A stretch of DNA of 5,154 nt from CAWHOW01 sp050013795 (GTDB lineage: Bacteria; Bacteroidota; Bacteroidia; Bacteroidales; CG2-30-32-10). Shown here piece by piece: positions 5,071-5,154 of this stretch; the first letter of the stretch is position 1, and every line of letters begins with the position of its first letter. The stretch covers positions 1 to 5,154 of the forward strand of contig JBEKEO010000223.1 of NCBI GenBank assembly GCA_050013795.1. The letters are read 5' to 3'. Below the pieces are notes generated by a model. The model worked only from the letters and a program-made list of their open reading frames with translations. It was not told where the DNA came from and did no database searches. A program made the position numbers and the translations under genes.

Positions 5071-5154
5071 TTACTTCAAAAATTCAGCAACAATTTTTTC
5101 GGCAGTGATACCTTTAGCTTCTGGTATTTTTTCTTATTAGAATATATTAGGGAA
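5071..5154 (-). pseudogene. C-terminal end of an unidentified gene, frame broken near the window edge
   Basis: Reading minus from 5133, the frame gives EKIPEAKGITAEKIVAEFLK and a TAA stop at 5073-5071. The Glu/Lys/Ala composition looks like a genuine helical protein C-terminus. Directly before it the same frame has two TAA codons (5139-5134) and no start codon. The alternative frame entering from the edge reads SLIYSNKK and could join this tail by a -1 shift at an A6 run (minus strand, 5132-5127). So this is either a frameshifted gene, a sequencing error in a homopolymer, or a detached remnant. The family is not recognised. The terminator at 4811-4841 has the right strand to end its transcript. 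Confidence 0.4.

Overview
The window looks like a piece of a Bacteroidota (Cytophaga-Flavobacterium-Bacteroides group) genome. The signs are a large cell-surface protein ending in a type B sorting domain of the type IX secretion system (T9SS, gliding/Por secretion), SprB-type adhesin repeats, AT-rich intergenic DNA, A-rich start regions without a clear Shine-Dalgarno, and TAnnTTTG promoter-like words. All supportable genes lie on the minus strand. The genus cannot be told from this sequence.

Layout from left to right. Positions 1-227 hold the first 75 codons of a second exported protein, cut by the window edge. Positions 228-602 are intergenic and carry its leader and promoter region plus about 230 bases with no convincing gene. 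Positions 603-4637 are one 1344-residue gene: signal peptide, Cys-rich N-terminal domain, one SprB repeat, four Ig/PKD-like modules (three of them near-identical 216-bp direct repeats), six more SprB repeats, a PKD domain with an FGDG core, and a T9SS type B C-terminal domain. Positions 4638-4800 are its leader and promoter region. Positions 4811-4841 fit a minus-strand intrinsic terminator that would insulate it from upstream genes. Positions 4878-4982 hold five units of a 21-bp tandem repeat. Positions 5071-5154 hold the end of an unidentified minus-strand gene whose frame is broken by stop codons close to the window edge.

The most interesting signal is regulatory. The two exported-protein genes have nearly the same upstream region. 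Each has GGCAAC, exactly 16 nt, then CGTCT, which is the pattern of an extracytoplasmic-function (ECF) sigma promoter. It sits in a roughly 48-bp conserved block whose distance to the two ATGs agrees within 1 nt. A TAnnTTTG word follows about 60 nt before each ATG. This suggests co-regulated, separately transcribed T9SS surface proteins under one ECF sigma factor. The sigma factor itself is not in the window and the regulon idea is inference.
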